Shown piece by piece: positions 6,757 through 15,761 of a DNA stretch of 64,000 nt; position 1 is the first letter of the stretch; each line of letters begins with the position of its first letter. The stretch is taken from contig CAVYHD010000018.1 in the NCBI GenBank assembly GCA_963768075.1, positions 434,001-498,000 of the forward strand, written 5' to 3'. The position numbers were made by a program, and so were the translations under genes. The notes under the pieces are model-generated. The model ran no database searches. It saw only the letters and a program-made list of their open reading frames with translations, and was not told the origin of the DNA. Source of the DNA: QHXW01 sp963768075. Lineage in GTDB: Bacteria; Acidobacteriota; Terriglobia; Bryobacterales; Bryobacteraceae.

Positions 6757-7632
6757 ATGCGGTCCTATCTCTCTGTTTGGCTGACATTTAGCGCCCTGTT
6801 AACCCCGCTGGCTAGCATCAGCGGGCAAACGCCCCCTGCGACGCAGGCTGCCAAGCCTGAGAAACCGGCTTCCGACAAACCGACCAACTCCGGGGATTCC
6901 GGCAAATCCGCCATGGAAGCCACGGCTGTCAAGCAGCGGGAAGGCACACTCGCGGCGATGCAGAAGTCGGTGGATAAGCAAAAGGCTGCCGTTGCGGCTG
7001 CCATGACCGCCTCGATGGGCAAACAAGGGCAGGCGCCGAACCCGGGCGGGAAAGATTCCTTCTTCCTGCTGGCGCCTCTCTCGCCTCCACCGGTGACGGC
7101 CGGCACCGCCTTAGCCTTGCCGGAATCCCAAATCGCCGACGTGGATTGCGCGGCCGTTCCTGAATCGAGCGTCGCGCCTATCCTTTTGGAAGCGGCGCAA
7201 CGGGAGGGACTCGAGCCCAAGCTGCTGACGGCGGTCATCGAGCAGGAATCGGCGTTCCGGCCCTGCGCAATCTCGGACAAGGGCGCGCAAGGCCTGATGC
7301 AGCTGATGCCGGAAACCACCGCCCGTCTCACCGTGAAGGACCCGTTCGACGCGAAGCAGAGTATTGACGCCGGGGCAAAGTATCTGAAGGAACTGTTGGC
7401 GCGATACAGCGGCAACCTGGGGCTGGCGCTCGGCGCGTACAACGCCGGACCCGACAAGGTGGACCAGGCCGGGGGCATTCCAAATATTCCGGAGACCACA
7501 AGTTACGTGAACGCCATCCTCACGAAGATGGGGATACAACCTCCGGCAGCCACGGCACCCGCAGCTGCAGTTACCGCACCTGCTGCCGCTACCCCCACCG
7601 ACCCGGTTCCGCCCACTCCGCCCCAGCGGTAG
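6757..7632 (+). CDS. periplasmic SLT-type lytic transglycosylase
   Basis: The protein has 291 residues: a signal peptide (MRSYLSVWLTFSALLTPLAS), a charged, Ala/Lys-rich linker to about residue 125, then an SLT (family 1) transglycosylase domain at about 130-245 that cleaves peptidoglycan glycan strands. The catalytic glutamate is in LLTAVIEQESAFRPCAISDK, followed by the family motifs GAQGLMQLMPETTARL and LALGAYNAGPDKVDQAGG. The C-terminus is an Ala/Pro/Thr-rich tail. It lies beside the flagellar genes, and FlgJ here lacks its muramidase domain, so a role in opening the wall for the rod is plausible. General cell-wall turnover is the alternative. Confidence 0.88.
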   Translation: MRSYLSVWLTFSALLTPLASISGQTPPATQAAKPEKPASDKPTNSGDSGKSAMEATAVKQREGTLAAMQKSVDKQKAAVAAAMTASMGKQGQAPNPGGKDSFFLLAPLSPPPVTAGTALALPESQIADVDCAAVPESSVAPILLEAAQREGLEPKLLTAVIEQESAFRPCAISDKGAQGLMQLMPETTARLTVKDPFDAKQSIDAGAKYLKELLARYSGNLGLALGAYNAGPDKVDQAGGIPNIPETTSYVNAILTKMGIQPPAATAPAAAVTAPAAATPTDPVPPTPPQR

Positions 7633-7636
7633 GCAG

Positions 7637-8452
7637 TTACTTTTTCGATCTCGGCGTCTCCGGTACCGGCACGTATTTCGCGCCGGGCTTCCAGGTGAAA
7701 TCCCAGACCTGCAGGTTCACTTTGCCGGGAGATCCCTCGACCACGGCGTACTCGCCGGGCTCGATCGGCTTCTGTGGCCAGATTTTGTAGAGACCGTCGG
7801 CGGCTTGTGTGCGGAAGATCTCCACTTCCTGGGGCTCCTCGATAATTTCCTTGCTCACGGGAACTATGGTGAGCTTTTCGACGATGCGAATATTATCTTT
7901 CGGCGTCAGCCGGACAATGCCGAATTGCTCGTCGGCGGAAAGCTGGATGTAGAACTCGGGCGTCGAGGTCTCCACGATGTAACTGGCTCGGGGATTGTCG
8001 ATCTCGAGCGTCGCCTTCCCCGGCACCATGGGAATTGGCGACAGCGCTTTCCAAACCGATCGCCGTTTGTCGGTGTGCACCTTGGATTCGGCCAACTGCA
8101 TGATGCGGAGCTCCTTGCCGTCAATCAGTTGGTAGACGCCGGGATCCTGGGGAATTTTTGAAATCTCGTGCTTCTGCTCCCGCTCCACCTTCGCTTCGGC
8201 TAGAACGACCTTGTTCTCCTCCTCGGCCGCGGCCTTGTGGGCGGCGATCTCGCCTTCGGTGCGTTTCAGGTCGACCAGATCGACCGGGACATCTTCCCAA
8301 TCGCTGCGCTCGACACTGTAATAGTGGACGCGATCCTGCTGGACGGAATACTCGCGAACGATCTGAAAGGTGCCGTCCTTCAGATAAAGCCGCACATTGG
8401 CCGCAAGAGCGGAAAAGGCGAGAACAAAAAGCGCGGTGAAGAATCTCCGCAT
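7637..8452 (-). CDS. exported protein of unknown function
   Basis: This is a 271-residue protein with a cleavable signal peptide (MRRFFTALFVLAFSALA). Immediately after it comes NVRLYLKDGTFQIVREYSVQ, a short beta segment of the type seen in many acidobacterial exported proteins (a display-like -LKDG-x-x-Q-V- motif). A helical, charged segment (residues about 65-100, Glu/Lys-rich, likely coiled coil) precedes a larger beta-rich C-terminal domain. I do not recognise a named family. It converges on the transglycosylase gene with 4 bp between stops. Confidence 0.7.
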   Translation of the reverse strand: MRRFFTALFVLAFSALAANVRLYLKDGTFQIVREYSVQQDRVHYYSVERSDWEDVPVDLVDLKRTEGEIAAHKAAAEEENKVVLAEAKVEREQKHEISKIPQDPGVYQLIDGKELRIMQLAESKVHTDKRRSVWKALSPIPMVPGKATLEIDNPRASYIVETSTPEFYIQLSADEQFGIVRLTPKDNIRIVEKLTIVPVSKEIIEEPQEVEIFRTQAADGLYKIWPQKPIEPGEYAVVEGSPGKVNLQVWDFTWKPGAKYVPVPETPRSKK

Positions 8453-8485
8453 AGCTTCTAGGACTAGTCTATCGCGGCCGGCGTT

Positions 8486-9589
8486 TCATACCGATCCGGC
8501 GGCGCTCCGGAAAAACTCCAGGGACTTGGCAGCGCAGGTTTCCCAGCGGAACAGGGCTGCACGAGCGCGGCCGCGGGCGCCCAAATCGCTCCGTAGATCC
8601 GGCGAGAGCAGGAGCCGGGCCAGGGCATCGCAGAGCTCGGTTTGGCTGCGAGGATCAACGAGCAACGCGGCGTCGCCTGTGATTTCAGGCAGCGCGGAAA
8701 TATTGGACGTAACCACGGGCACGCCGGACGCCATCGCCTGCGCCACGGGGAATCCGAAGCCCTCATAAAGGGATGGATAGGCGAAAACGGTAGCGGCAGC
8801 GGTGAGAGGGGCGATATCGGGCTCGGGAATGTAACCGAGGTAGCGGACGCCGCGGAGGCGTGCGGTTGTGCGCGAGTCCGCCCAGCCGATGGGACCGGCG
8901 ACAACCAATTCAAATTCCTCGCGCAGGGAGGGCGGCAAGGCATGGTAAGCGCTGAGCAGCGCGTCCAAATTCTTGCGCGGCTCGATGGTTCCGATGGAGA
9001 GCACAAAAGGGCGCTCTAAACCATAACGCCCGCGCACCGCTTGGATGGCCACTCGATCGCAATGGAAGAACGCCGGCGCGATTCCGGAATAAATCACGGT
9101 GATCTTATCGGGTGCGATGCCAAGGACGCGAACTGCGTCCCTCTTGGTGCAGGCAGAGACCGCGATGAGCCGGTCGGCGCGGCGCAGGAGTTCGGCAGAG
9201 GCGCGTGCGTCCCGCAGATTGGAATTCGAGTGGAGTTCGGGCATCAGCCAGCAGGTCATATCGTGGAGCGTTGCGGTGAGGAGCGGGCGGCGCGGAGGGC
9301 GGCGGACCATCACGCTCGCGTGGAAAATGTCGGCGTCGCGGGCCAGGATGTCCAGAACGGGCAGCGGAGTGAGATTCGAAAGCAGCAGCTGGCCCAGGCC
9401 TGTTGCTGTCCGGAATGGGCCGGCCACGGAAGCTTGGTGATGGAGCGGACCGAGTTCGCCGAGAACGGGAAAGGTGCTGATAGTGTCCGGACCCGCCACG
9501 CGGCGTAGGTGAGTGATCCAGTGATAGAGGTAATTCTTGACGCCGGCGCTGCGAATGAGCAGAGGCAGAGCGTCGATGACGGCTCGCAT
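8486..9589 (-). CDS. GT4-family glycosyltransferase
   Basis: This 367-residue cytoplasmic glycosyltransferase has the GT-B fold. The donor-binding C-terminal domain (about 190-330) shows the family 4 hallmarks: FVLSIGTIEPRKNLDALLSA, VRYLGYIPEPDIAPL and YPSLYEGFGFPVAQAMASGV with the E-x7-E pattern, then PVVTSNISALPEITGDAALL. Such enzymes transfer a hexose from a nucleotide sugar to LPS, capsule or a lipid-linked glycan. Substrate cannot be told. It follows the aldolase-like gene by 21 bp on the same strand. Confidence 0.88.
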   Translation of the reverse strand: MRAVIDALPLLIRSAGVKNYLYHWITHLRRVAGPDTISTFPVLGELGPLHHQASVAGPFRTATGLGQLLLSNLTPLPVLDILARDADIFHASVMVRRPPRRPLLTATLHDMTCWLMPELHSNSNLRDARASAELLRRADRLIAVSACTKRDAVRVLGIAPDKITVIYSGIAPAFFHCDRVAIQAVRGRYGLERPFVLSIGTIEPRKNLDALLSAYHALPPSLREEFELVVAGPIGWADSRTTARLRGVRYLGYIPEPDIAPLTAAATVFAYPSLYEGFGFPVAQAMASGVPVVTSNISALPEITGDAALLVDPRSQTELCDALARLLLSPDLRSDLGARGRARAALFRWETCAAKSLEFFRSAAGSV

Positions 9590-9610
9590 TTCAGGCTTCG
9601 CTTGATCCGG

Positions 9611-10312
9611 CTAGTCGGGAACAACTACGCGCTCCGGCTCGGCGATGGCCAGTGCCTCGGCGACGGAGACGCCCTGATGCACGAGCGCGTTGATGCCCGC
9701 CAGAACCGACTCGCGCTGCGGCTCCACCACCACACCCTGCGTGCCAGCCTCCAAGCAATCGTTCGCAAAGGCCAGCAGATCGGCAACCGAGCGCGGCGGT
9801 TGCATCGACGCCAGCACCGGACGCCCGGCCGTGCGCACGGTCTGATGGAACTCCGCCAAGCTTCCCGTGCACTGGGTTTGGATGACATCGGCGCCGTACT
9901 CGGCGGCAATGGTAATCACCGCGGGCAGATCCTCGCCCAGGATTTCGGTGATCACCGGCATCCCCAGGCGACGCGCATCCTCGGTAATGCGGCCCAGGCG
10001 TTCAAGGTCGCGGGCATCGTGAGTATCGACGCGCAGCAGCACGGCCTCCGCGCCCAGTTCCAGCGCGCCTTGCACGCTCACAAGCTGCGGCGTGCGTTTC
10101 GACCCGTTGAGGCGCAGAATCACGGCGAGACCGGCGAGATCCTCGACGACGCGCTCGAGCACGCCGGGCGATAACGCCACGGCATCGACGCCGGAACGCG
10201 CGACGCTGCGCACCAGCGGCACAGGGTCTTCGGCGCGATGATCGATGGGAACGATCAGTGCCCGACCATTGGCGAAAATCCGGCGCAGCCGCAACGATTT
10301 GCCCAGGCTCAT
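9611..10312 (-). CDS. DhnA/LacD-type aldolase-fold protein lacking the Schiff-base lysine
   Basis: This 233-residue TIM-barrel protein resembles archaeal-type class I fructose-bisphosphate aldolases (DhnA/FbaB). It shows GRALIVPIDHR at strand 1, SGVDAVALSPG, LELGAEAVLLRV and EYGADVIQTQCTG. In active relatives the last motif reads GAD-x-x-K-x-K-Y-TG, with the Schiff-base lysine there. Here both lysine positions are Gln, so ordinary aldolase chemistry is unlikely. A start at 10312 (MSLGKSLRLRRIFANG) is preferred to 10333, which would overlap the start of the divergent aldo/keto reductase gene. Confidence 0.65.
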   Translation of the reverse strand: MSLGKSLRLRRIFANGRALIVPIDHRAEDPVPLVRSVARSGVDAVALSPGVLERVVEDLAGLAVILRLNGSKRTPQLVSVQGALELGAEAVLLRVDTHDARDLERLGRITEDARRLGMPVITEILGEDLPAVITIAAEYGADVIQTQCTGSLAEFHQTVRTAGRPVLASMQPPRSVADLLAFANDCLEAGTQGVVVEPQRESVLAGINALVHQGVSVAEALAIAEPERVVVPD

Positions 10313-10331
10313 GGCTCTATAATAGTTTGCC

Positions 10332-11303
10332 ATGCACTACCGCAAGCTGGGCAGGACTGGATTTCACGTGAGTGAGATGGGCTACGGGGCCTGGGGAATC
10401 GGCGGAGCCCTGTGGCAGGGAGGCGACGATCGCGAATCCCTGCTGGCTTTGAGGCACGCCATCGAGCTGGGCCTGAATTTTATTGATACGGCCCTGGCAT
10501 ATGGGGATGGGCACAGTGAACAACTGGTGGGCGAGGTGGTTCGCGAAACCGGCTATAAGATCTACGTCGCTTCGAAGGTGCCGCCCAAGAACCAGCTTTG
10601 GCCGGCGCAACCGGGCGTGGGAATCAACGAAGTGTTCCCTTACGACTACGTCATGGCCTCGACAGAGCAGAGCTTGAAGAACCTTGGCCTCGATACCATC
10701 GACCTGCAGCAGCTGCATGTGTGGAACCCGGAATGGATCGATCGCGACGAGTGGAAGCGCGCGCTCGAGGACATCAAGAAGTCGGGGAAGGCACAGGCGG
10801 TGGGAGTTTCTATCAACGATCACCAGCCTGACAGCGCACTCGAACTCATCAAGACCGGTCTCATAGACACGGTACAAGTAATCTACAACGTCTTCGACCA
10901 ATCGCCTGAAAATAACCTTTTTCCATTGGCGATGGAACGCGATATCGGGGTTATCGCTCGCGTGCCGCTCGATGAGGGCGCGCTCGCCGGCAAAATCGAC
11001 CAGTACACCCACTTTGCGCCCACCGACTTTCGCGCCGGCTATTTCAAGGGAGACCGCAAAAAACAGGTGGCCGAGCACGTCGCTGCCATCGAGCGCGACC
11101 TGCACATCACCAACGGCACCATGCCCGAAGTCGCGCTGCGCTTTTGCCTTTCACCCAAAGCAGTTTCGACGGTCATTCCCGGCATGCGAACACGCGCGAA
11201 CGTCGATTTTAACTGCTCGATTCCGGGGAAGGGTCCGCTGCCGGACAAAGTGATCGCAATCTTGCGAAAACACACTTGGGCGCGGAATTTTTACGACGAT
11301 TGA
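10332..11303 (+). CDS. aldo/keto reductase
   Basis: This is a 323-residue NADPH-dependent aldo/keto reductase. Visible hallmarks: RKLGRTGFHVSEMGYGAWGI, FIDTALAYGDGHSEQLVGEV (catalytic Asp and Tyr), VASKVPP (catalytic Lys) and LQQLHVWNP (His). The later NADP-binding region shows ARVPLDEGALAGK and the C-terminal STVIPGMRTRANVDFN. Length and motif order are typical. A TATAAT hexamer (10318-10323) sits 8 bases before the ATG and there is no Shine-Dalgarno sequence, so the mRNA may be leaderless. The substrate is unknown. Confidence 0.92.
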   Translation: MHYRKLGRTGFHVSEMGYGAWGIGGALWQGGDDRESLLALRHAIELGLNFIDTALAYGDGHSEQLVGEVVRETGYKIYVASKVPPKNQLWPAQPGVGINEVFPYDYVMASTEQSLKNLGLDTIDLQQLHVWNPEWIDRDEWKRALEDIKKSGKAQAVGVSINDHQPDSALELIKTGLIDTVQVIYNVFDQSPENNLFPLAMERDIGVIARVPLDEGALAGKIDQYTHFAPTDFRAGYFKGDRKKQVAEHVAAIERDLHITNGTMPEVALRFCLSPKAVSTVIPGMRTRANVDFNCSIPGKGPLPDKVIAILRKHTWARNFYDD

Positions 11304-11310
11304 GTAGGGC

Positions 11311-13008
11311 CTATGGCTTCGCTGGACCGGATTTCGCGATGACGCCTTTACCCTCTTCGATGGTGACGAACTGATTGGCAGTGAGATTGGCAAGGTGTTG
11401 CTTGGCTCCGCTGGGCCATTCGATATCAAGCGCCATAACCGCCGGATCGTTTCCGAGCCCGAACGTCAGCGGCAGATCGCTCTGCGAACAGTAGCTACCG
11501 CCTGAGTGGACGGCGCTCCACTGCTTTCCGGACGCGCTTTCCACGCGCACAACGGCGCCAATGCCATCACGGTTGGATTTAGTGCCTACGAGCCGTACAC
11601 TAAGCCAGTAGTTGCGGTTGCCGCCGTCGTTGCGGTAAAGATACGCCGGGCCGTGATTCGTGGTGATCAGCAGGTCAAGATCGCCATCGTGATCAAAATC
11701 AGCATAGGCGGCGCCGCGCGCGACAATGGCGCGATTGAACTCGGGACCCATCGACGCGGTGACGTTTTCGAACCTCCGCTTCCCCAGATTCCGAAACAGC
11801 AGCGGCGGCTCCTTGTATTGAACCTTGGGCTGCACGCGGCCGATTTCCTCTTCGATGTGGCCATTTGCGGCGAAGATATCGGGATAGCCGTCGAGATCGT
11901 AATCAAAGAAGAAGACGCCGAAGGTCAGCGTCAGCAGGCTCGCGCGGCCCACAGGCGACGACGGCGCTTCATCCACGAACAGGCCCGTTGCCTTCGTTGT
12001 GATACAGGCCGAGCATCTGGTTAGAGAAATTGCCGACGAGCAGATGCTGGCGGCCGGAGCGGTCGTAATCGGCGGCATCGGTGCCCATGGCGCCGCGCGC
12101 CACGCCGTCTTCGCCGAATGCCACACCCGCGGGCATGCCCTCTTCTTTAAACGTGCCGTTCTTGTAGATTGCGATACAGCTTGTTCGGCTGCGTGTCGTT
12201 GGCGACGAAGATATCGGGCCAGCCGTCGCCGTTGTAATCGAACACCGTGACGCCGAGCGATTTGCTGCGTGGGGTCGGCGAGGCCGGCTTTCTGCTGTGA
12301 CATCTTCGAATTTGCCGCCGCCCAGATTGTGATAGAGCTTGCACGAGGTGCCTTTGTAGGATTCGGGCGTGCAGTAGGATTTCGTCGCGCCATCGAGCGA
12401 GCACCATAGATCGTTTTGCGGGCGTCCACTGGACGTAGTTGGCGACAAACAGATCGAGCTTGCCGTCGCGATCGTAATCGAGCCAGGCGGCGCTGGTGCC
12501 GAACGCGCATTGTGCGATGCCGGATTCTCGCGGTGACGTCGCGAAAATTTCCGTGGCCTTCGTTGTGGAACAGATGATCGCCTTCGAGCGCCGTAATGTA
12601 GACGTCATCGCGGCCATCGTTATCATAATCGCCGATCGCCGACGCCGATCCCGTACATCTCGACATCGAGACCCAGCCGGCCGTGATGTCGGTGAAAGTC
12701 CATCGTGATTGTTGCGATAGAGCGCGGCGGTAAGTATGTGCGGCCACGCGGCGTCCAGATCCTTGCCGTTGATCAGCAGGATGTCGGGCCAGCCATCGCC
12801 ATCGGCATCGAAGAACGCGGCCCCGGAACCCATCGTTTCGGGCAGACCATTTTTCCCCGCTGCGTGCCGCGTTATGTGTGAAGTGAATGCCGGCCTGCGC
12901 GGTGACATCCGTGAAGTGAACCGGCGCGACGGGCACGCCGGCGTTTTTCGTAACGGCATAAATGAAAACCACGCAAATGAGAACACCGGCCGCACTGAGA
13001 ATCTTCAT
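11311..13008 (-). pseudogene. CRTAC1-type FG-GAP/ASPIC-UnbV protein, multiply frameshifted
   Basis: The reading frame encodes an exported or membrane-anchored FG-GAP repeat protein (N-terminus MKILSAAGVLICVVFIYAVT) with a C-terminal ASPIC/UnbV domain. FG-GAP calcium loops appear in all three frames in turn: FFDADGDGWPDILLINGKD, AIGDYDNDGRDDVYI, WLDYDRDGKLDLFVANY, VFDYNGDGWPDIFVAND, FFDYDLDGYPDIFAANG, DFDHDGDLDLLITTN. The last 230 residues are intact (ASPIC region GIGAVVRVESASGKQW). Between 12639 and 12858 I can place four single-base indels by hand. Residues on either side stay conserved, so this may be an intact gene with sequence errors. It starts 14 bp after the end of the cytochrome gene. 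Confidence 0.8.
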
Positions 13009-13021
13009 CGCCCGCCACCCG

Positions 13022-15761
13022 TCAGCGCGCTTTCGTGATCGTGAATCTGTTGTCTTTCATTGTTATCTTCGGCTGCTCACGCGCCGGCGGATCGCGGTGA
13101 TGGACTGCGCCGATTCGTCGGCTTTAAAGCGCGGAACAACTTTTCTTCGTGCGCCGCCGTTCTCCTGATCGCCCAAGCCGCGATAGCAAAGCATCAGCGT
13201 GTAATGCGTCTGTAAGTCTTCGGGATCGACGCCGCAGACGCGCTCCAGCACCTGCAGCGCTTCGGCATAATGACGCTGCAGAAACAGAATGCGCGCGTCC
13301 TGATTGAGCACTACGCGGTCGCGGGGGTACATCGATTCCACAGTATGCAGCGATGCGAGCGAACCATCGTAATCTCCGTCCGTCTTCTGAGTCAACGCCT
13401 TGAAGAAATAGATGCGCCCGAGCTTCGGGTTGATGGCCAGCGCCTTTTCGACGAATGGCTTGGCGGCGTCGTTTTCCCCCTCTTGTAATCAATGCGCGGG
13501 CCACGTTCAACCAGCCATCGGCGTACTCGGCTCGGCTTCGGTGATTCGCTTGAAACGCGTACTCGGCGCCTTTTAGATCGCCCTGCAACAACAGCCCGAT
13601 CCCCCAATCGTTCCAGCGCTCGCGATCCCGCTTCTCGACCACGGGCGTCCAGTTGGTCTCACCGAGTCCCACCTGTGCCTTCGCCTCGGCCAGCGTGATG
13701 ATCGGCAGGTCCGGTACCCGGTCCTTGATCTCGCCCGAAACATCCGCCGGGATGTTGCCGCGGTCAAACGAATATTCCAGGCTGTTTTCTAAGGCGTTCA
13801 GGAGCGCGGGGTTCTGGCCTGGCTTCGGCTGCCCGGCATAAGCGAATTGCGTGTAATAACGCGAAAATTTCCGGTAATTCAGCTTCGCGGTGAAGGTGAT
13901 CGGGGCCTTGGCGTCTTTGGGCACGTGCACGCGATAATGCGCCACGTCTGCCGCACCGGGGGGAATCAGCCGCACATAAAGTACACTGCGCGCCTGCCAG
14001 GCGTTGCGCTTGTCGATCGGATTGCCAGCGCCATCAAGCTGATAGGACTTGTAGAAGTGCGCGCCCGGATCCACTGGCCCGCGCCCGTTATCTTCGACCG
14101 CCCGCTCCAAAAAATGACTCGGCCGTTGGCATCGCTTCCCCTGCAATTCGAGCCAGACATCGAAAGCATCCACCGTGCCAGCCGGAAAGAAGTGGCCGAT
14201 TTTGCGTGTGCGTACGACTACGTCCACGCGCGCCGTGCTGCCGGGCGCAAGTTTGGTTCCCGCGTGATCGATGGGCGCGGCCACTTCGCCCACTTCGCGA
14301 ATGACACCGGTGGCATGCCTGCTCCGCTTCCTCGCCCACGGCGAAACCGGACATCGCCTGTGGACCTTCGCCCGTGCGCCGCACCATGAGCGTGCCCACG
14401 TCCTTCACCGGCGATACGGCGAAAATGTCCACCGTAATGAATCCCGACTGGAGGAACTTTCGCGTGGCTTCCATCTGCGCATCATCGTGATTCGCATAAG
14501 GCACCGCCATATTGCCGCCGGGAAGCGGTGCGAATGCACCATGCCATCACGATTGCCCGGATCGTGCGAAGTCACGAGCGGCATATGGCAATCCGCGCAG
14601 ACCTGACGATCTTCGGCGGATAGTAGAATGATCGCGCGCCCTGCCCGGAAACGCCGCTGGCCTGCCAATTGTCGTAATCGTTGAAGCCACGGAACCAGCG
14701 GTAATGGTTCACCGGCACATCGAGATGCACTTTGTGGCAGGCGGAGCAGAACTCCGCCGATGCCCCGCGCATGAACGGCTTGAGAAACGATTGCGGCGAT
14801 GCGGACTCGGGATTGAGAAACGTTAGAAAATAATCCAGCGCGTGCATATAAGGATTGTGGCTGTTGGCCAGCTCGATGCAGCGGCGGATACTCAATCGTG
14901 AAATCCGCGTTGCCCATGGTGCTGTTCACATGTACGATCGAGTGGCACGAAGTGCATGCCAGGCCCGCTCTGCGCTTCCGGCGTGTCGATCTGGTCTTTG
15001 ATGGGGCGATCGAAGCGGCCGTTAAAAAAGACGGCATGATCGTGGCAACCCGCGCACCATTTGCTGGGCCGCGTCCCGACCACCGATCTGCATGTACTCG
15101 ATCGATTTCCTGTAGAACTGATTGTTGAACGATGCGAAATGGTGCATCGAGCTTTTCCACTGCTCGATAGATGTCCTTGTGGCACTCGCCGCAGCGCTCG
15201 GAATCCATGAAGAAGTTGGAGGGAATGATGCCGCCGACATTGGTTTTGGCGGACGAGGGGAAGAACGGCGAATTCGGCCCGCCGCCTTCCCCCTCCATGG
15301 AAACCGGCACGTTGAGGCCGTTGCGAATCTGCGAATCTGGATCGGGAAAGACCTTGCGGTAGATCGAGGCGCCGACGGGCAATAGGACAAGCAGCGCGAG
15401 CGACGCCCGATACGCCGTGCGAAATCGCGGCGCCCCGCGCATGGCAAACGGGATCAACGCCGCCAGCCCGATCGCGGCGGCGGCCACGTGCGCGATGAGC
15501 GCCCAACGGTGCGGCGTCGTGTTCCCGCGCACCGCAAGAAAACTTCCCAGTGCCGAAGCTAGCAGAAAAAATCCCGCAGCGGACGGGAACTCGCGCGACA
15601 AAAAGAACAGCGCCACCGTGAGCACCACGCCCAGCAGCAGGTGCAGCAGAACGTTGCCCATGTAGAAAATCGTGGGCGAGGGCAAAGCCGCAATATAGGC
15701 GGTATTGATCAGCAGAACCAGGAAGAGAACGCCGTCCAGTGCACGAATCTCTACGGGTCAT
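13022..15761 (-). pseudogene. membrane-anchored five-heme cytochrome c with TPR repeats, multiply frameshifted
   Basis: Pieced together across frames, the product has about five N-terminal membrane segments (for example LDGVLFLVLLINTAYIAAL and GNVLLHLLLGVVLTVALFFL). Five CxxCH heme sites follow in order: CGECH, CAGCH, CTSCH, CSACH, CADCH. Then comes a beta-rich domain (HFFPAGTVDAFDVWLELQ, HFYKSYQLDGAGNPIDK) and C-terminal TPRs (HYAEALQVLERVCGVDPEDL). The start is the ATG at 15761, overlapping the upstream stop (ATGA), though a frameshift lies within the first few codons. The natural end, QPKITMKDNRFTITKAR, stops at 13022. Likely a periplasmic electron carrier; the partner is unknown. The frame is lost many times over its length. 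Confidence 0.78.
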
